Of a stretch of DNA of 64,000 nt, positions 1 to 12,506 are shown piece after piece. This DNA is from Symbiodinium natans (Eukaryota; Sar; Dinophyceae; Suessiales; Symbiodiniaceae). The notes beneath the pieces are model-generated. The model ran no database searches. It worked only from the letters and a program-made list of their open reading frames with translations, and was not told where the DNA came from. Made by a program: the position numbers and the translations under genes. Within the stretch, counting starts at the first letter, position 1. Each line of letters opens with the position of its first letter. The stretch covers positions 847,454 through 911,453 of the forward strand of contig CAJNDS010000713.1 in the NCBI GenBank assembly GCA_905221605.1, in the 5' to 3' direction.

Positions 1-55
1 TTTAGTGGCAAGGTCACTCAAAATGGCCACCCCTTACCCTGGGCCAAGCCTGTTC

Positions 56-82
56 GGGGGGGGGGGGGGGGGGGGGGGGGGG
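56..82. repeat. Poly-G homopolymer (27 bp)
   Basis: An uninterrupted run of 27 G. Length is likely unstable in the cell and unreliable in the assembly. It makes flanking open frames look like glycine-rich proteins, which I do not believe. Confidence 0.95.
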
Positions 83-3000
83 TGGGGAGCGGTTTCCCAA
101 AAGTCGAAATGCGAGGTGCGCATCGCAGCATCAGTCGGGGAAGGGTCCCAAAGCGAGAACTGCTGTTTGTTTACTTTGGCGGCTACCTTGTTGTCTTACC
201 AGTTTTTCTCTCTTTGGCCATACTTAAACATGTACAACAAGATGTACAACAGACATGTGCAAGAAACGTTTTTGCATTCTTTTGTTTGTACTTTTTTGTG
301 TAGTTGTATTTGTTGGTTTTTCCAAGGCCTAAGGCCCGAACCACCGATGCTCATGCGTGCTTTTTTTGGGTAGTCATTGCCACCCCCAAACATTCGGTCT
401 TTATTTCCCCAAATGGAATAGTTGGGGTCGATGGTGCGTGCCGCGTTTCGTTCCAAGGGCCACACTCCCAGATGCCCGAGCCAGCCGAACAGTGGCATCA
501 AAAGTCATCAAAAGCCTTGACGAAGTTAAGCAGTCAAACATGCGCACAGACGATGAAGGCTTTCGGAGGGCATGGCGGAGCCGGATCTGGCATAGCTTTA
601 GCTTGACGCTTGCGGCCCATGCGTAGCCGGAGCTGGTGGGCAATTTGCTGCTTACCGTCGCTTTTGTTGCCGAACAAGGAAAAGTTTGTCTTCGCAGAGG
701 GGGCGCTGGCTTTGCACCAAAGGAGGTAACTTGTACCAAGCACCCCAACGAGCCAGCACTGTCAGCGTACTGAGCAAGTTCAGAGCAAAGCAAGCACAGC
801 TCCGCCGAGCACCGAATACTGGACCGTAGAGCTGCAGGCCGGGCCACGCAGGTCCTCTGCCCTCCTGGACATGATGAGCAGACTGTGTAGTATGGTCAGT
901 ATGGACGGTTGCGAAGGTCCTGAGTATGTGAGTGTCTGCCTGTGAGTCTACGAGATGCTTGTTTCTGCAGGCTGCAGCTCCCGACATCTCATGGAGGACG
1001 CGTTACTTTACTTGGCAGTGTTGCTTCACGATGCCATTCTATGTCCTGCACCAGCCCAGGCCACAAACGAGGATCGGCTTGGGATGCACAAAAGCTGCCA
1101 TGACCTTGACCGTGATCACCAGGACAGAGGCAGAGATGCCGGCTCGGCGGTACTGCAGGCGGGCAGCTAGTGGCTGATGACATGGATGAACGTTAATCTG
1201 TCTTCAGTCTCTTGTTCTTCAACCCCGGCAACACATCTTTCGACGGCCCTGAGTGTCGGCAAGGCCCCCTTTTGAAAGGCCCCCTTCTTCCGAATCTTGG
1301 GGTGCTTCCAAGCGGCTGCAAGGGCGCTCAACTCTCCCCGAAACGAAAGGAGAATAAAGGAGAATCACACCCCTCACTGCTTGGGACTTGGGACCTTCGA
1401 GGCCCTGAGCCCAGAGCCCTTTGGGGATACCCATGAAGCTGCCTCTGACGGGTGACTTCAAGACCATGCATGCGATTTTGTCGAATCCGCCTATTTGGAA
1501 TATGATGCTGTATGTCCAGCCACTAAGGAATTGCACTTGTTCAAGGCGGTTCATGTCCTGTTTTGTGAACTCATATGACTCATATGGGCTGCTCCCAAGT
1601 CCCGAGTGATCCCGAAACCGAATCAGCTCGAAACTTGCCTTCAGCGGCCCTGAGCGGCCCTGCCTGGCTCAGGATTTGCTTCAGCGGCCAGGGCCCGACT
1701 TGGTTCGCTGGGCCGTGGAGCAGGCGCCTTGCGATCGCCTTGCGCGATCGTCGCAGTCTTGGAAGGCATTAGTTAGGTACGATTGTGGACATCGCAGCGC
1801 TATCAAACGCGCCACTGGTGGGAAGTTCAGGTGCTGGCAGGTGTACATCTTATTGTGCTTGCGTTTGACACTCGAAGTTGGGCTGGACGCTTCTTATATG
1901 TCCAGTGAGTTGTTTAGAGAGATTAACTGCTGACATGACATGTGTTTTTTGTCGCTTCTTGGCCTAGTTTGGCTACTTGTCTCAGACTTGTGCATGGCAC
2001 GCCAAGTGGCCACTCACGGATGTCCGAGTTGTGTGAAAGCATTCCCGGCGTTCTTGGTGAGCTCGAGGCGCAGTCGCTGTCACATCCTGGCACAAATGTG
2101 CAACGATCGCAGATCTTCCAGATGGCAGGCGCTTGCAATCGCATCTGACCACTGCTGAGACTGGGGGCCCCTGGGGGCTGTTTGGGACCGATTCGCTGTG
2201 TTATCTCGCTCTGCGACCTTGAGGTGCTCTGAATTCGGCTTCAGTCACTGAGAAGCAGGCAAGGAAGTGACGTGCTCCTTGAAGCACCTTGATTCAACTC
2301 GAGATCCGTGCCACTCTCAAATTAAAGGAGCTGGTGCGTTCCGCCATCTCTGGCTTTGGGCAGCTGCCGGCGGATCAGAGGGCAGAGGCTTCAAGCTGAG
2401 ATCGCAGCTTCGTGTTGAGACAGCGTCAGACGTCTGCTAGCCAGATAGCTTAAGATTGTCACTGTTTGAACGTGCGCAGGGCAGATTCAGGTTCGGGTAG
2501 ATATTGCTGCCGCAGGCACTCCGCCTGGTGGTCAATACTGCAGCAGCAGCACAAGCCACGAGCTTTTCATGATGAGTGCGCAGCTGTGTGCATCGAAGTC
2601 AGGGCTTGTGAAGCATCCATCATGGCATTTGTTGCGAGCCTGCAAGGTTGGTCAAACATCTGCAGTGGCACGGGCCGTGTTGGGGTTGGATTTCGACATG
2701 AGGGTCTTCCGCTGGTGTTGTTCTCTGGAGAAGGTCCACATAAGGAGTGGGAGGGGCGATGCCAAAGAGTCCGAGGGGGCTGCTTTCAAGTCACACTCGC
2801 ATTTCCATATCCAAGCATCGCGACAGGCGCAGGCGCAGGGTGAGGTTCCTCCTCTGATGCAGGCCATTTGCAGTTGCCATGAGACATCATGAGACCGTAG
2901 TGGAACTTGGAGTCGGTTTGGTGCTCAGAACGTCATGGTCGTCATGAAGGAGGCGAGGCTGCACGAGATGCCAAAAGAGGAGAGCTTCACATTTGTGGTC

Positions 3001-3236
3001 TGGGCCTGCTGCTACCTGTTTGAGCTCCTCGCGATTTCGAGATCATCTGAGATCATGGGATTTCTACCGAGTGGTGTGCATAGGAGCAACAGATCCTGGT
3101 ACAGGCCACTGCGCCTGATTGGTGTCTGGCTTGCATGGCAATGTTGGCAACATTGCTAGCAATTGACGGGCTCTGCTTGCAGTGGTTCTGGCCTGTTTCC
3201 CTTGAACTGTCAAGAAGTCTGAATCTTAGCTCCCAG
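83..3236. other. Stretch without a recognisable gene
   Basis: Only short, overlapping open frames on both strands with no family resemblance. A CAG-rich patch near 2,540-2,565 could be another coiled-coil exon, but its borders are not convincing. I see no RNA gene and no mobile-element end here. Confidence 0.5.
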
Positions 3237-3293
3237 CAGCGCCGAGTCCAGGAGGCCCGGCAAGATGCTGTGGAGATGATTCAGCCACAGCAG
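3237..3293 (+). CDS. Coiled-coil exon (19 codons)
   Basis: A 57-bp phase-0 exon candidate bounded by an upstream CCCAG acceptor and a CAG|GTTCTC donor. It reads as Gln/Arg/Glu-rich helix starting QRRVQEARQDAV and ending in two glutamines. Its start after CAG and its end on CAG match the exon pattern seen at 6.4-8.7 kb, so it is probably an upstream exon of the same gene. The function is unknown; the composition suggests a structural coiled-coil protein. The gap of 3.1 kb to the next exon is long but possible for a dinoflagellate intron. It could also be a chance helix-like frame. Confidence 0.42.
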
Positions 3294-5312
3294 GTTCTCG
3301 AAGTCGGCAGCCAAAGCGTGTTCTTCGTGTGCATGTGGCATTGCAATAAGGGTAAAAGTCAGATGCTTTAATCTTGCTCGCGTTCCGTCGTCTCGTTTCA
3401 TGCCCTAAAGTTGAGAGACGGGCTAGGTCTCGTCTTGCAGCCAACATGCTTAAACCTAATTCCCTTTGATAATGTGTGAAAGACATTCAGATGAAACCCC
3501 GAAGTCGCGAGTCGCACTCGATGCACTCTACGAGAAGGATACTGGCCCATGATGGCCCCTTCCCCCTTCATTCTCCCCTTCTTTTCCTTGTCCTTCGCTC
3601 TGCAAAGGTGGTGTCGGAGCTGAGACCGGAAGAGCGGCATCAAGTCACCGAGGTCAGCTCCATTTTCGTTCAGATCATAGCATGCCAAGCATGCCAAGCA
3701 TGCCAATTTCACAGCTTGCCTATTTATATAGAGCCTATGTGTGACATCGGTACGGAGCCGCTGCATGTCGTGCTGTGCCGCGGCGGACGAGCACACGCAG
3801 CAGCGGTTGCTTCTGCTGTGCTGCGATATGCTGCGATGCAGATTCGTCCGGGTACACCGGCGTCGACTCACAGATGGGTTCAAGATACAGGTAGAACTGT
3901 AGAACTGCACAGCCGACTGTTCGGCAGAGGGCTTTTTTCTGCCATTGCCATGGCCACAGCTGTGCACACAGCCGCGCCATGCACGGTCCAGTCCTCAGCG
4001 CTTCAGGAGTGACCTAACGCATGCCATGTCCATTCCGTTCTTATCGCATCGAATGTACTCCCAAGCTTGCGGAGCATGGAGAATGGAGAGAAGAGAACAG
4101 AGTACGTTTGGGTTTAGTTCGGAATCTTCCAGGTAACTGCGAGCACGATGCCTCCTCCTCAGTTACACATGAATCTGTGCATCCTTGTGACTTGTTGCAA
4201 ATGCGTTGTCTGATCTGCATAAGGCGTCCTGTTTACGCAAGCAGCGGGAATGGGCCAGAGACTTATTCGCTACTGACTTATATATGCCGATCCCTAGCCT
4301 AGAGGCATTCTGCCTTTGTCGAACTGGCCATGAATCAAAGGCAGCAGCGAGAGCGCTGGATAAGTAAGAGCCGACCGTTTGTAGTCGTAATGACTTCCGC
4401 CTGTCCTGGAATGGCAGTGCGTTGCAAGATCCCAATGTAGATTTTTGTGATAATCGACTCCTGTTTGTGCTGAAAAGATTAACAAGTTGCTGACAGCTCG
4501 TGGGCAGATGCCTCTTCATGTGAGGTCTTTCGTCCCTGCAGCGCCCATGCCCCAGGCAGGACTTCTAAATCACATGTCTGACCATCTGATTGAACCCAAG
4601 TCTTTGCATATTGAGAGTAACATGAGACAAGTTATATAAGTTGCAATGCACTTGCCGAAACACTTGACCATGTGCAGGTGGCTCCAGGAGGGTGCGGGCC
4701 TTGGCCGTGGCTTTCAACCGTCAGAGAGTTCTGTGCTTCTCATCATTCAGCAGAAAGCAGGCTCTGGGCTCTGGGATCAGGAAATGCTTTCGAACGGATG
4801 TTGGAAGTTGCGAATGCATTGTGCCTCCAAAGACCGGAGAAGGTCACAACGCGTGTGCTCCAAGTTCAACCTTAGTTTGAGCTCGGAATTCACGTCGAGG
4901 TCCTATGCGCCACCAGTGGTAGCGCACCCGGGAGCTGCGCTACTCAGCAGCACAAGAGTGAGACGGAAATCCTGAAGTGGATGGTTGGGATGTGTACAAT
5001 CCATTCCTCGTACTTGCGATGGCATCGCTGCTGCTGTTGTGCCGTACCTGTTGCAGCTGGTTCTATACGCTTCTCCGCTTGCTGATGCTCTCTCGTCATT
5101 TCTCGGCTACCCTTTGACAAGACAAATGTGAGGTCTGTGAACCTCACGGAGGGCATACCGGACCCGGACTCCATCGAGCAGCACGGCTCCCCAGTGTGCC
5201 AGACCTCACTCCGGTCCCGGGAGTCAGTACATGGGGCATGTCGGAGTGGTGCACAGAAGAGAGTCGAGGCAGCTACCCGTACCACCGATGCTAGTACGAC
5301 AGCGACTCCTTG
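3294..5312. other. Intron or spacer; short AGCATGCCAA triplicate
   Basis: No supported exon. Open frames on both strands near 3.4-4.0 kb (178 and 189 codons, opposite strands) overlap each other and show no family features. A 10-bp unit (GCATGCCAA-type) is repeated three times near 3,676-3,708. Confidence 0.45.
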
Positions 5313-5672
5313 CCCCTACCCTTACCCTTACCCTTACCCTTACCCTTACCCTTACCCTTACCCTTACCCTTACCCTTACCCTTACCCTTACCACCACCAC
5401 CACCACCACCACCACCAGCACCACCACCACGACCACCACGACCACCACGACCACCACGAACACGAACACACGAACACGAACACACGAACACGAACACACG
5501 ACCACGACCACACGACCACGACCACGACCACACGACCACACGACCACACGACCACACGACCACACGACCACACGACCACGACCACGACCACGACCAGGAC
5601 CAGGACCAGGACCAGGACCAGGACCAGGACCAGACGATGACGGCGGGACGGCGGCGACGACGACGACGAGCC
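5313..5672. repeat. Compound microsatellite, five successive motifs
   Basis: About 13 copies of CCCTTA (5,315-5,392) pass into a CCA tract, then CACGAC-type, then CGAACA-type, then ACGACCAC-type units, then about six CCAGGA units (5,594-5,632) and a GAC/GACG-rich tail. Each motif differs from the next by one or two bases, as if the array had been seeded by point changes in its own units. All three forward frames and the reverse strand stay open through much of it, which produces spurious His/Thr, Pro/Leu or Arg/Val repeat frames. CCCTTA is the complement of TAAGGG, so it is not the TTTAGGG or TTAGGG telomere repeat. Confidence 0.93.
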
Positions 5673-6409
5673 GTCCCCACCCCCCTTACTGTAACTGCAC
5701 ATTGCATGGCAGGCGTAGTATTTGGAAGCACTTAAGACATGTACCGCTTGCAACAAGTTCCAGAATGCCTTTAGGTGATGAAGTTTTACGGGATGGCTGA
5801 GCCGTGTTTGACATGTCAAAAAACATGTACCGGATGTTCGTCTGAAGCAAAGTTTCTGATCTTGCGCGACTGGTAAGATGGACGTAATCATCGATGCGCT
5901 GGTAACATGGGTGTGGCGTAATAATCGCTGAAGACTAAACCCTGAACCCTTAGCCGGCTGAGGGAAGATTAAGGAACATGGCGGCTGTTCTCGGCTCGAC
6001 CTCTCTTAGTGCTCGGCACGCTCTCTTCGTTCTTGACTTGCGCCGCCGATACACTCCCTGCTGTTCCCGACTCGCCCTCCGCCTGCCCCCGACACATGTC
6101 TCTGACTCACCCATCATCCGGCGCTCACCAGGAATGCAGACCCTTTTAGCACAAAAGCTAGCTCCTTGGACAACCTTCTTCTTCTGGGGGCAAATGAGGC
6201 CTTGCGGGGGGGTTAATCCCTGATATCTCAGGGATTCCTCAAGATGCAAGAACAAACATGGCCAGCGAGAGGTGCGACACTCAACCGTCCGGTCTCCAGA
6301 CTGCCCTCAAACAAAAATGTACGCTGGTCATCTTTGCGTCCGCCCTGCTCTCAAGTTATACAATTTGCGACATCCTTCATTCATTTCACTCTGTTCTTCG
6401 CTGAGGCAG
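5673..6409. other. Intron or spacer
   Basis: No supported exon, RNA gene or repeat. Short frames only. Confidence 0.45.
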
Positions 6410-8697
6410 AAGCGAGCCTACGAACGTGGACTGGACGCGGAGTTGGAGCAGTCCCGAGCCTACAGACTCCCGAGACTCCCCACGCCTTCTAAACTTCATT
6501 CGTAGCTAGAGCTGCAAGGACTCGGAAGCTGGCAGAAGAGCAGCTGAAGCAGCACCACCCGGCAAGTTAACACGCTGACGTCCGACCGCTGCGCTTCAGC
6601 TTTACGCCCTTTAGCAAGCCACCGGCCAGGCAAAAAGCAGCCATCAGGGCTGCAGCAGAGCAGCAGCTGGCGATGTACAAGGCACCTCACCTCGCCTCTC
6701 CGGAAGCTTCTTGTTTGGTCTCCTGAATCAATGGAATCAATGTTGGATGATGTTGGTCTGTATTCATATGGTGGAATATACTGAGCGAGACGCTACATAA
6801 GGCAACGCTCCCTTACAGAGGAGATCGCCAGGCTCAGCCAAGCTCTTCCTTGCTTGGAGCTTTGTGGTTTTGCCAGGCGCAGGTCGACCAGTCGATTCGA
6901 CAGCAGGAGCTCAGCCAAGCTCTTGGGGAGTAGTGTGGAGTGGAAGCTGGGACTATGTGTCACTGTCACTCCTTGCTTCTCGGGATGTGCTTGGCAGCAT
7001 TTCGCTCGGGGAAGTTTGCATCCGGAGGATGAAAGGGGGCATTGCCGGTTGCTTCTTGAGATCGTCTTGCCAAGGCCTAGACCACCAGTGGCAGCAACAG
7101 CAGATGGAACTGCAGCAGGCTGTCTGCCGTTTCGAGCAGATTCGAATCGCACGATGCGCGAATCGGGATGATGGCTTGGGTTAGGGATGCCCAGCTTCTC
7201 GGATCTGGATCTGGGATCTGGCTATGCTTGTCTAGAGAGACAAACCATAGAAGAAGACGAAGCTTTTCGGAACTTTCCATCGCCATACCCGGCAGCCATA
7301 GAATTCGAGGAACATGTCTGCGAGATTTCTGAAGCCACTGAAACGAGGCGTTTCTGAAACAGAAGGCGGCGCTGGAACAGCAGGTGCTTTGCAGAGGGCC
7401 CGAGATGCGCAGCATGTTGTCAAAGAGCCGTATGTAAGAAGCGCAGGAAGTGCAAAAGTGTAAGAAATGAGATGACCTGAGCCTCCTTTTGAACCTCTGT
7501 TTAACTGTTTAGCCCTTTGTTTAGCCTCTTCCAGGCCAGCTCCCTGGCAATGGAGTACCAACAGCGGAAGATGCACGAGGAGCTGCTGAGAAAACAGGCG
7601 GAAGGGCAGAGAGCTTCAGAGCGAGGGTAGAGCTGCGATATGCTGCGATTTTTGTCAGTTTCCAGGTTCCTCTTAAAGGGTCCCCGAGTGGCAAGGCTCC
7701 GGGCTCCCTCTAGCCGTGATAGCCGTGACAGCCGTGAACAGGCCGACATGCAGCGTGAGATGCAAGAGATGCAGCGGCGGATGCACGTGGACCGATGGGA
7801 TTAGGAAGCAAGGGTCGCTCGCACGAGCCAGCACCCGCGCGCAAGACAATACAAGAGAAAAGCGCACGCACATGCACAGCAGCACAAAGATTGTTTGGTC
7901 AGAAACTTGTGCGTCTCGAAGAGTATGAGGAGAACCACGGTGAGTGAAGCCGGGACGGAGCTGAACTCCTACGAACATGCCTGGCATGCCATAGCTGCCA
8001 CATGTGGCTCCCAGTTTCTAAGCAAAATGCACATAAACTACGCAATCCCTCGAGACACATTGGAATCGAGATGCGCAAATGTGCAGGAGCTCCAGGAGCA
8101 CCAGCAGCAGTGGCCCTCACTGCATTGGAGTCTAAGGGAGCTGGGCATGAGTCGTCCAGGGTATCCTGCTTCGATTTTCTGGCGGGTGGTCGGGACAGTC
8201 GGTGGTTGCCGGTGCAACCACAAGCCTCAATTCATGACCAGGCAGGCCAGCCTCCAGCAGCAGCACGCTGTGACTTGGACCAGCACCTATTGGGTGCTGT
8301 GTTGGACCGACATGCACAACCGAAAACCTTGGCATTCTGCGCCGTTCGATGTTCCCAAGTGATGTGCGGTATCTTCCAATGACTAGCGTTGTCGGACTGG
8401 TCTGTAGTGCTTCAGATTCTAAAGCCCCGTAGCGGTTCACTATTCAAAGTCCTGTGAGCCCGGTGCAAGCCATTAAGGAAGTATAGGCATTCTCCAAGAT
8501 GTGAGAGCCGAGGTGCAGCGGCAGCAGCACCAGGAGGAGCTGGCTGCCCAGCAGGCCGGCAATCCTGATGCGATCAGAGCCGCTTGGAATCCCCTGAGTG
8601 GGTTGTTTTGAATTGCGGTCCTCATGTCTTGGGACATGGGCACCTTGTCCGACAGGCGAAGTACTTGCAGACGCAAGCCCAGTCGATGGCTGAGACA
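6410..8697 (+). CDS. Coiled-coil gene: cluster of about 10 phase-0 microexons
   Basis: At least ten short helix-coding stretches lie in order on this strand: about 6,410-6,475, 6,518-6,570, 6,641-6,681, 6,877-6,930, 7,089-7,118, 7,348-7,383, 7,535-7,597, 7,742-7,780, 8,087-8,110, 8,513-8,554 and 8,656-8,697. Most begin directly after an AG (usually CAG) and several end on CAG followed by GC or GT, for example CAG|GCTGTC at 7,118, CAG|GTGCTT at 7,383, CAG|GCGGAA at 7,597 and CAG|GCCGGC at 8,554. They encode Gln/Glu/Arg/Leu-rich peptides such as EYQQRKMHEELLRKQ, with heptad-like spacing of Leu and Met. Being phase 0 at both ends, they could be added or skipped without a frame change. I recognise no family beyond coiled coil. 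The exact set of exons is uncertain, but the repeated pattern makes chance unlikely. Confidence 0.55.
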
Positions 8698-10931
8698 TGC
8701 TGCAGCTTTGATGTGGCAAGTGATAACCTTGTAGCTGCTTTGTTTCTCCTGAGAGCTGCGAGCAGAAACTTTCTACAGTCCGTACAGTACATACAACTAC
8801 TGAACAACATTGAACACCACTTGTGAACGACGCAACGCCATGGAGGCCTGGGGCCTTGCAAGACTTGTGCGACGTGAATGTTCTTGATCAGGATGAACAC
8901 AAGCAACGCAGGAGCCGCTGCGTGCTCAGGGGGTACTGTGATGTATGGTGTTATACTTTCGTGTGTGCCGTCTATGCTTCTGCCTCCAATAAACATAGTG
9001 AAGAGGTTGAGTAGTTCGCATCGGGCTGCATGAGGTTCAGAATTGTAGGCTTGAGGCCCCAGCCAGAGTTTGGTGCCAGGCTCCTCTTGGCAATGGTTGC
9101 CACCTAGGATGTAGCAGCCAAGTTTGTGCCTAATGCTGGACCTTGATGAGGCTCTCAAGCATGATTGTGAACTGTGTGAGCTCCTTTTTGGCAGCTTTTT
9201 GCAGCCAGACTCCCAGAGCCCAGGTTTATGCGGCACCCATGACCTCCAGTTTTACCGTGGCCACCCCGCCACTGCCTTATCAGGCTCGACTCGCTCTGCA
9301 TGTTTCGAATTCTACACTTTTTTGCTTGAAGCTTGTTGAAGTTAGCTCAAGGGTTTTCGAGACATTTCGAGACGGATGCTGCAGAACGTACCGTCTCTCC
9401 ACGCTTGCATCTGGTTCATTCCGGTTCTCTGAAGTGAGTACAGCGTTTGATCGTCATGTTGCGGCTTCAGCCAGAGCCAGACAGACTACAGCGGCAGCAA
9501 GCTTCAGCTCGGGAGATAAGCTCTCGAAGTCGAGAGGCAGTGTGAAGCAGTGCCTCAGATCTCCACAGCACCAGTACCGCATGGCACGAATCTGATTGTT
9601 CTGCTAGTTGACGTCACGACTTGATAGATCGATCTTAAAGCGATACGCTGCAGGGAATGAAGGGTGCTGCTCGTCAACAGCAGGTGTCTCCAATGCCAGC
9701 AGCTGCAATAACTGCGGCGAGCGCGCCGATGGCAGCGCCGCTGGTCACGAAGGCGCTCGAGTTCGGGGTCGGCGGGTTGGCATGTGTGAACGTAGGAGCA
9801 TTGGCTGCAAGAATCTTCGGTCGCATCCGGTGGCTTAAGGGTTCGGCAGCGGACATGAAGTGAACAGAAGACCTGTACTCCTTTCGATGTGGAACTTCAT
9901 GACTTCATCCAGCAGGTCCCAGAAACTTCTCTGGCTGCGCCTCAGGAGCCCTTGGTGACCTGGGTGGCATTGCTTTTTAGTTAGGGTCCGGGGGGCGGGG
10001 GGGGGGAGGTGCGGGAGGGAGAGTCGTTTCCAAGCTGCCTGCGTACAAGTGTCACCCCGAACACCTTAGATACAACGGTTCTCGCGCTGTGCTTTCTGCA
10101 GCTTCATATTCAATATACAACAGGCAGTGTCGCCGCGCGTATTCCACGAATCCAGTGCACGTTGCAACCTATTCAGACAGACCTGCGCTTGCCGAATTCC
10201 ACAACGACCAGGTCATGGGCTCGGCCGTCCAGCACATGCCTACTTATCCTGCCGAAGCCTTGAATTCAGTTCCAAGAAGCTTGTGCATCTTGTGCCTTCG
10301 AGGACCTACATATTGGCAATTATCCGGGCACAAGTTGTTGGTCAGGGAATCATGTGCTCGTCCCAAATGGCCTGGGAGCGGTGAAGCTAAGCCAAGACTT
10401 GAGGCTCTCAAGTGGCAGAGGAACCTGACATGGGACATCCCAAGTGTATCCGCCACAAGTACATCTTTCATTCGGTTTGAAGAGCAAAGTCAACCCGGCA
10501 GTTCTTTCTGCAGGAGGGCCAAAGCCAGCTTAGGTTACGCGATTGCCAAGTCAGTAGGTTCGGGTTCGGCATCGCGCTTCAACATTTTCGGTTTAGAGGG
10601 GTCAGTCAGCTTTCATAGTCCTGGCCACCAAACAGCGGACTTGAATACAAGCCAGTTTTTGAAATGCAGTCGACAATTTCATCGGATTCCATGTCTGTCT
10701 GGCAGCCTTTGCTGAGGATTTGCTGAACCCAGCGCAGGGCTACGTTCCTGTCACCGGAGCGACAGGTAGCGCCTTACAGGCCAAGTCTAATATATTGCTC
10801 TTTGATGCTTTGAGTGACAGTTGCATCTAAAGGGCTCAAGGTACCCAGATCCGAAGCCGCAGAGTGCCCCGTGTTCTAGTCAAATAAAGGAGACCTCCCC
10901 CCACGCTTTCTGAATGTTTCTGATGCTTCAG
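8698..10931. other. Intron-rich stretch with an ambiguous exon near 9.65 kb
   Basis: Between 9,640 and 9,863 two forward frames are both protein-like: one Ala/Pro-rich ending ADMK and a stop, the other with a CNNCG motif resembling half of the zinc ribbons at 10.9 and 11.3 kb. I cannot decide between them. A G-rich run lies at about 9,988-10,010. Nothing else is supported. Confidence 0.4.
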
Positions 10932-11018
10932 GCATCCAGCAGCACTTGCGCAAACTGTGGAAACATTTTCATGGCGGATTCACTCTACTGTCGACACTGC
11001 GGGCAGAAGCGCGATCAG
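10932..11018 (+). CDS. Double-CxxC zinc-ribbon exon, copy 1
   Basis: An 87-bp exon (29 codons), phase 0 at both ends, after the acceptor CTTCAG and before a GC donor (CAG|GCCATT). The peptide contains CANCGNIF, then a short spacer, then CRHCGQKRD: two CxxC pairs about 14 residues apart, the layout of a small zinc ribbon. It is homologous to the exon at 11,348, and the two join in frame across a 329-bp GC-AG intron. Zinc ribbons of this size commonly bind one metal ion and act in protein or nucleic-acid contacts; no specific role can be given. It probably belongs to the same gene as the coiled-coil microexons, because it shows the same CAG-bounded phase-0 borders. Confidence 0.66.
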
Positions 11019-11347
11019 GCCATTGCAGGGAGGGTCAGGATTGTTGCGTTGTGTGGATATGTGTGGATGTGCAAGCCATTTATTGAAAAAACAGCTTGCC
11101 ACATTGTGCGCCACTGAGCATGATCTCTGGCAACTTGGCACAGCTTCTACAGGGGTGCGCGCTGTGCGGTGCATCGATTGGAGTGGCTTCGTACTACACG
11201 CCACCAAGCCTCCGAATCATGGTCGGCTCCTAATTTGTGGCGCCTTGATGTTCCGTCTGCTTAGTCTAGCTTCGACCTGGGAAGTATGGAAGTGTCGGAA
11301 AGTATGGAAGTAACATTCCAATCATTGCTCATGCGGGACCTGAGCAG

Positions 11348-11431
11348 GCGCCTTCATCGTGCGTCAACTGTGGCAGCACGTTCTTGCCAGATGCGATATT
11401 CTGTCGCAAGTGTGGTACAAGGAGGGGGCAG
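11348..11431 (+). CDS. Double-CxxC zinc-ribbon exon, copy 2
   Basis: An 84-bp exon (28 codons), phase 0 at both ends, after the acceptor GAGCAG and before another GC donor (CAG|GCCAGG). It encodes CVNCGSTF, a spacer with PDAIF, and CRKCGTRR. Aligned with the exon at 10,932 it keeps all four cysteines, both CG pairs, the Phe, the Asp and the basic end, so the pair looks like an exon duplication. What follows downstream is not resolved; the frame would run to a stop at about 11,470 if the GC donor were not used. Confidence 0.66.
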
Positions 11432-12359
11432 GCCAGGCTGGGCATTGTTAATGGACCTAGCGTGTGATCTTTTACGATCATCCGTTGTTGAAGGTTCGAT
11501 GCAGTTCTTTCTGGTTTACATGGGGGATCTCAGAATTCGCGCGCTGCAGTGTGATTCATGATGTGTAGGCCGATGGCCAGAAGTCCAGGGCATGTGGTTC
11601 GGAGTTTCTGATGCTGGGCTTTCATCATCTTGTTCAGATTCAGGGGTGGAGAACTCGAAAGGAGTCGGGAGCATGCGACAGGCTTGATGCCCTCGCGCGG
11701 TGTTGCGATCGGCGAGCTGAGCGACACTGAGACGGCGATGGGTCCCATGGGTTGTCGGTATGGGTGAACTCCCCGGTGTAAGGACTCTACTTCGAATGTG
11801 CGAAGTTTGATAGGTGAGGGACCTTGGTCAAGGAGTCAAGCAGGTTTCGTTGCCGAGGGACTTGGTTGATGTTAACGACTGCAACTCTGCTCTTAATTAG
11901 GCAGCCGAGTGGCAGGGCAAAGAGGCAATAGAGTCTCAAAAGAGCAAACTCGCTTGCGGACGGTTGCAGCAAAATGCAGTGTATTCAGCATGCTTTCGCA
12001 GTCCAGGCACTCTGGGAGTTTGCAGAGTATTCTCCACGAGAAGACTAGCATTGTTTCACGTGTATGCTGGAGTCTGCCAACACGTTTGCTTTGAGATCCT
12101 GTCTGGCCCTGCAAGTGCTGTCCGACGCCCTCTGCCGACTCACAACACTTTGACTTTGAAGGTACCGGTAACTCAGATGCCGCTTCAAACGCGCTGCACG
12201 TGACAGCAAATGCCAACCTACACAAAGACTAGTGACCTTGTCTTCTTGCAAACATCGCAGCTCTCTTCAATACATATCTGTGGAGGTCGGTAGCACTATT
12301 AATTATATCGTGCTCGACCCGGCCACGGCTTGCTTACGGTTCAAACATGATCGGAAAAG
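11432..12359. other. Intron or spacer
   Basis: No supported exon, repeat or RNA gene. Short frames on both strands only. Confidence 0.45.
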
Positions 12360-12506
12360 GATGAAATTTCAGAGCTGGCCGTGGAGCTGCCAAACAATCC
12401 CGCGACACCTCGACAAGATCGGGTTAGCGGCATGGGGCCGATAATTCAGCGAGACGATGTCGAGAGATCGCGAGAGCTCAGGACAAAACGTGCAGAGCAA
12501 TTGCCT
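12360..12506 (+). CDS. Probable exon, charged hypothetical peptide
   Basis: After the acceptor GGAAAAG the frame reads DEISELAVELPNNPATP and continues with charged, coding-like sequence containing RDDVERSRELRTKR. The 3' border is not fixed; downstream the same frame becomes Gly/Met-rich because of GGGATG-type sequence and is probably intron. I recognise no family. It may be another exon of the coiled-coil and zinc-ribbon gene, since strand and position fit, but unlike the microexons it is not clearly CAG-bounded. Confidence 0.4.

Noticed and set aside
5315-5392. CCCTTA array as a telomere
   Set aside because: Its complement is TAAGGG, not TTTAGGG or TTAGGG, and it lies inside the window next to other microsatellites.
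5128-5800. Long open frames coding His/Thr, Pro/Leu or Arg/Val repeats
   Set aside because: They are open in several frames and both strands only because of the compound microsatellite.
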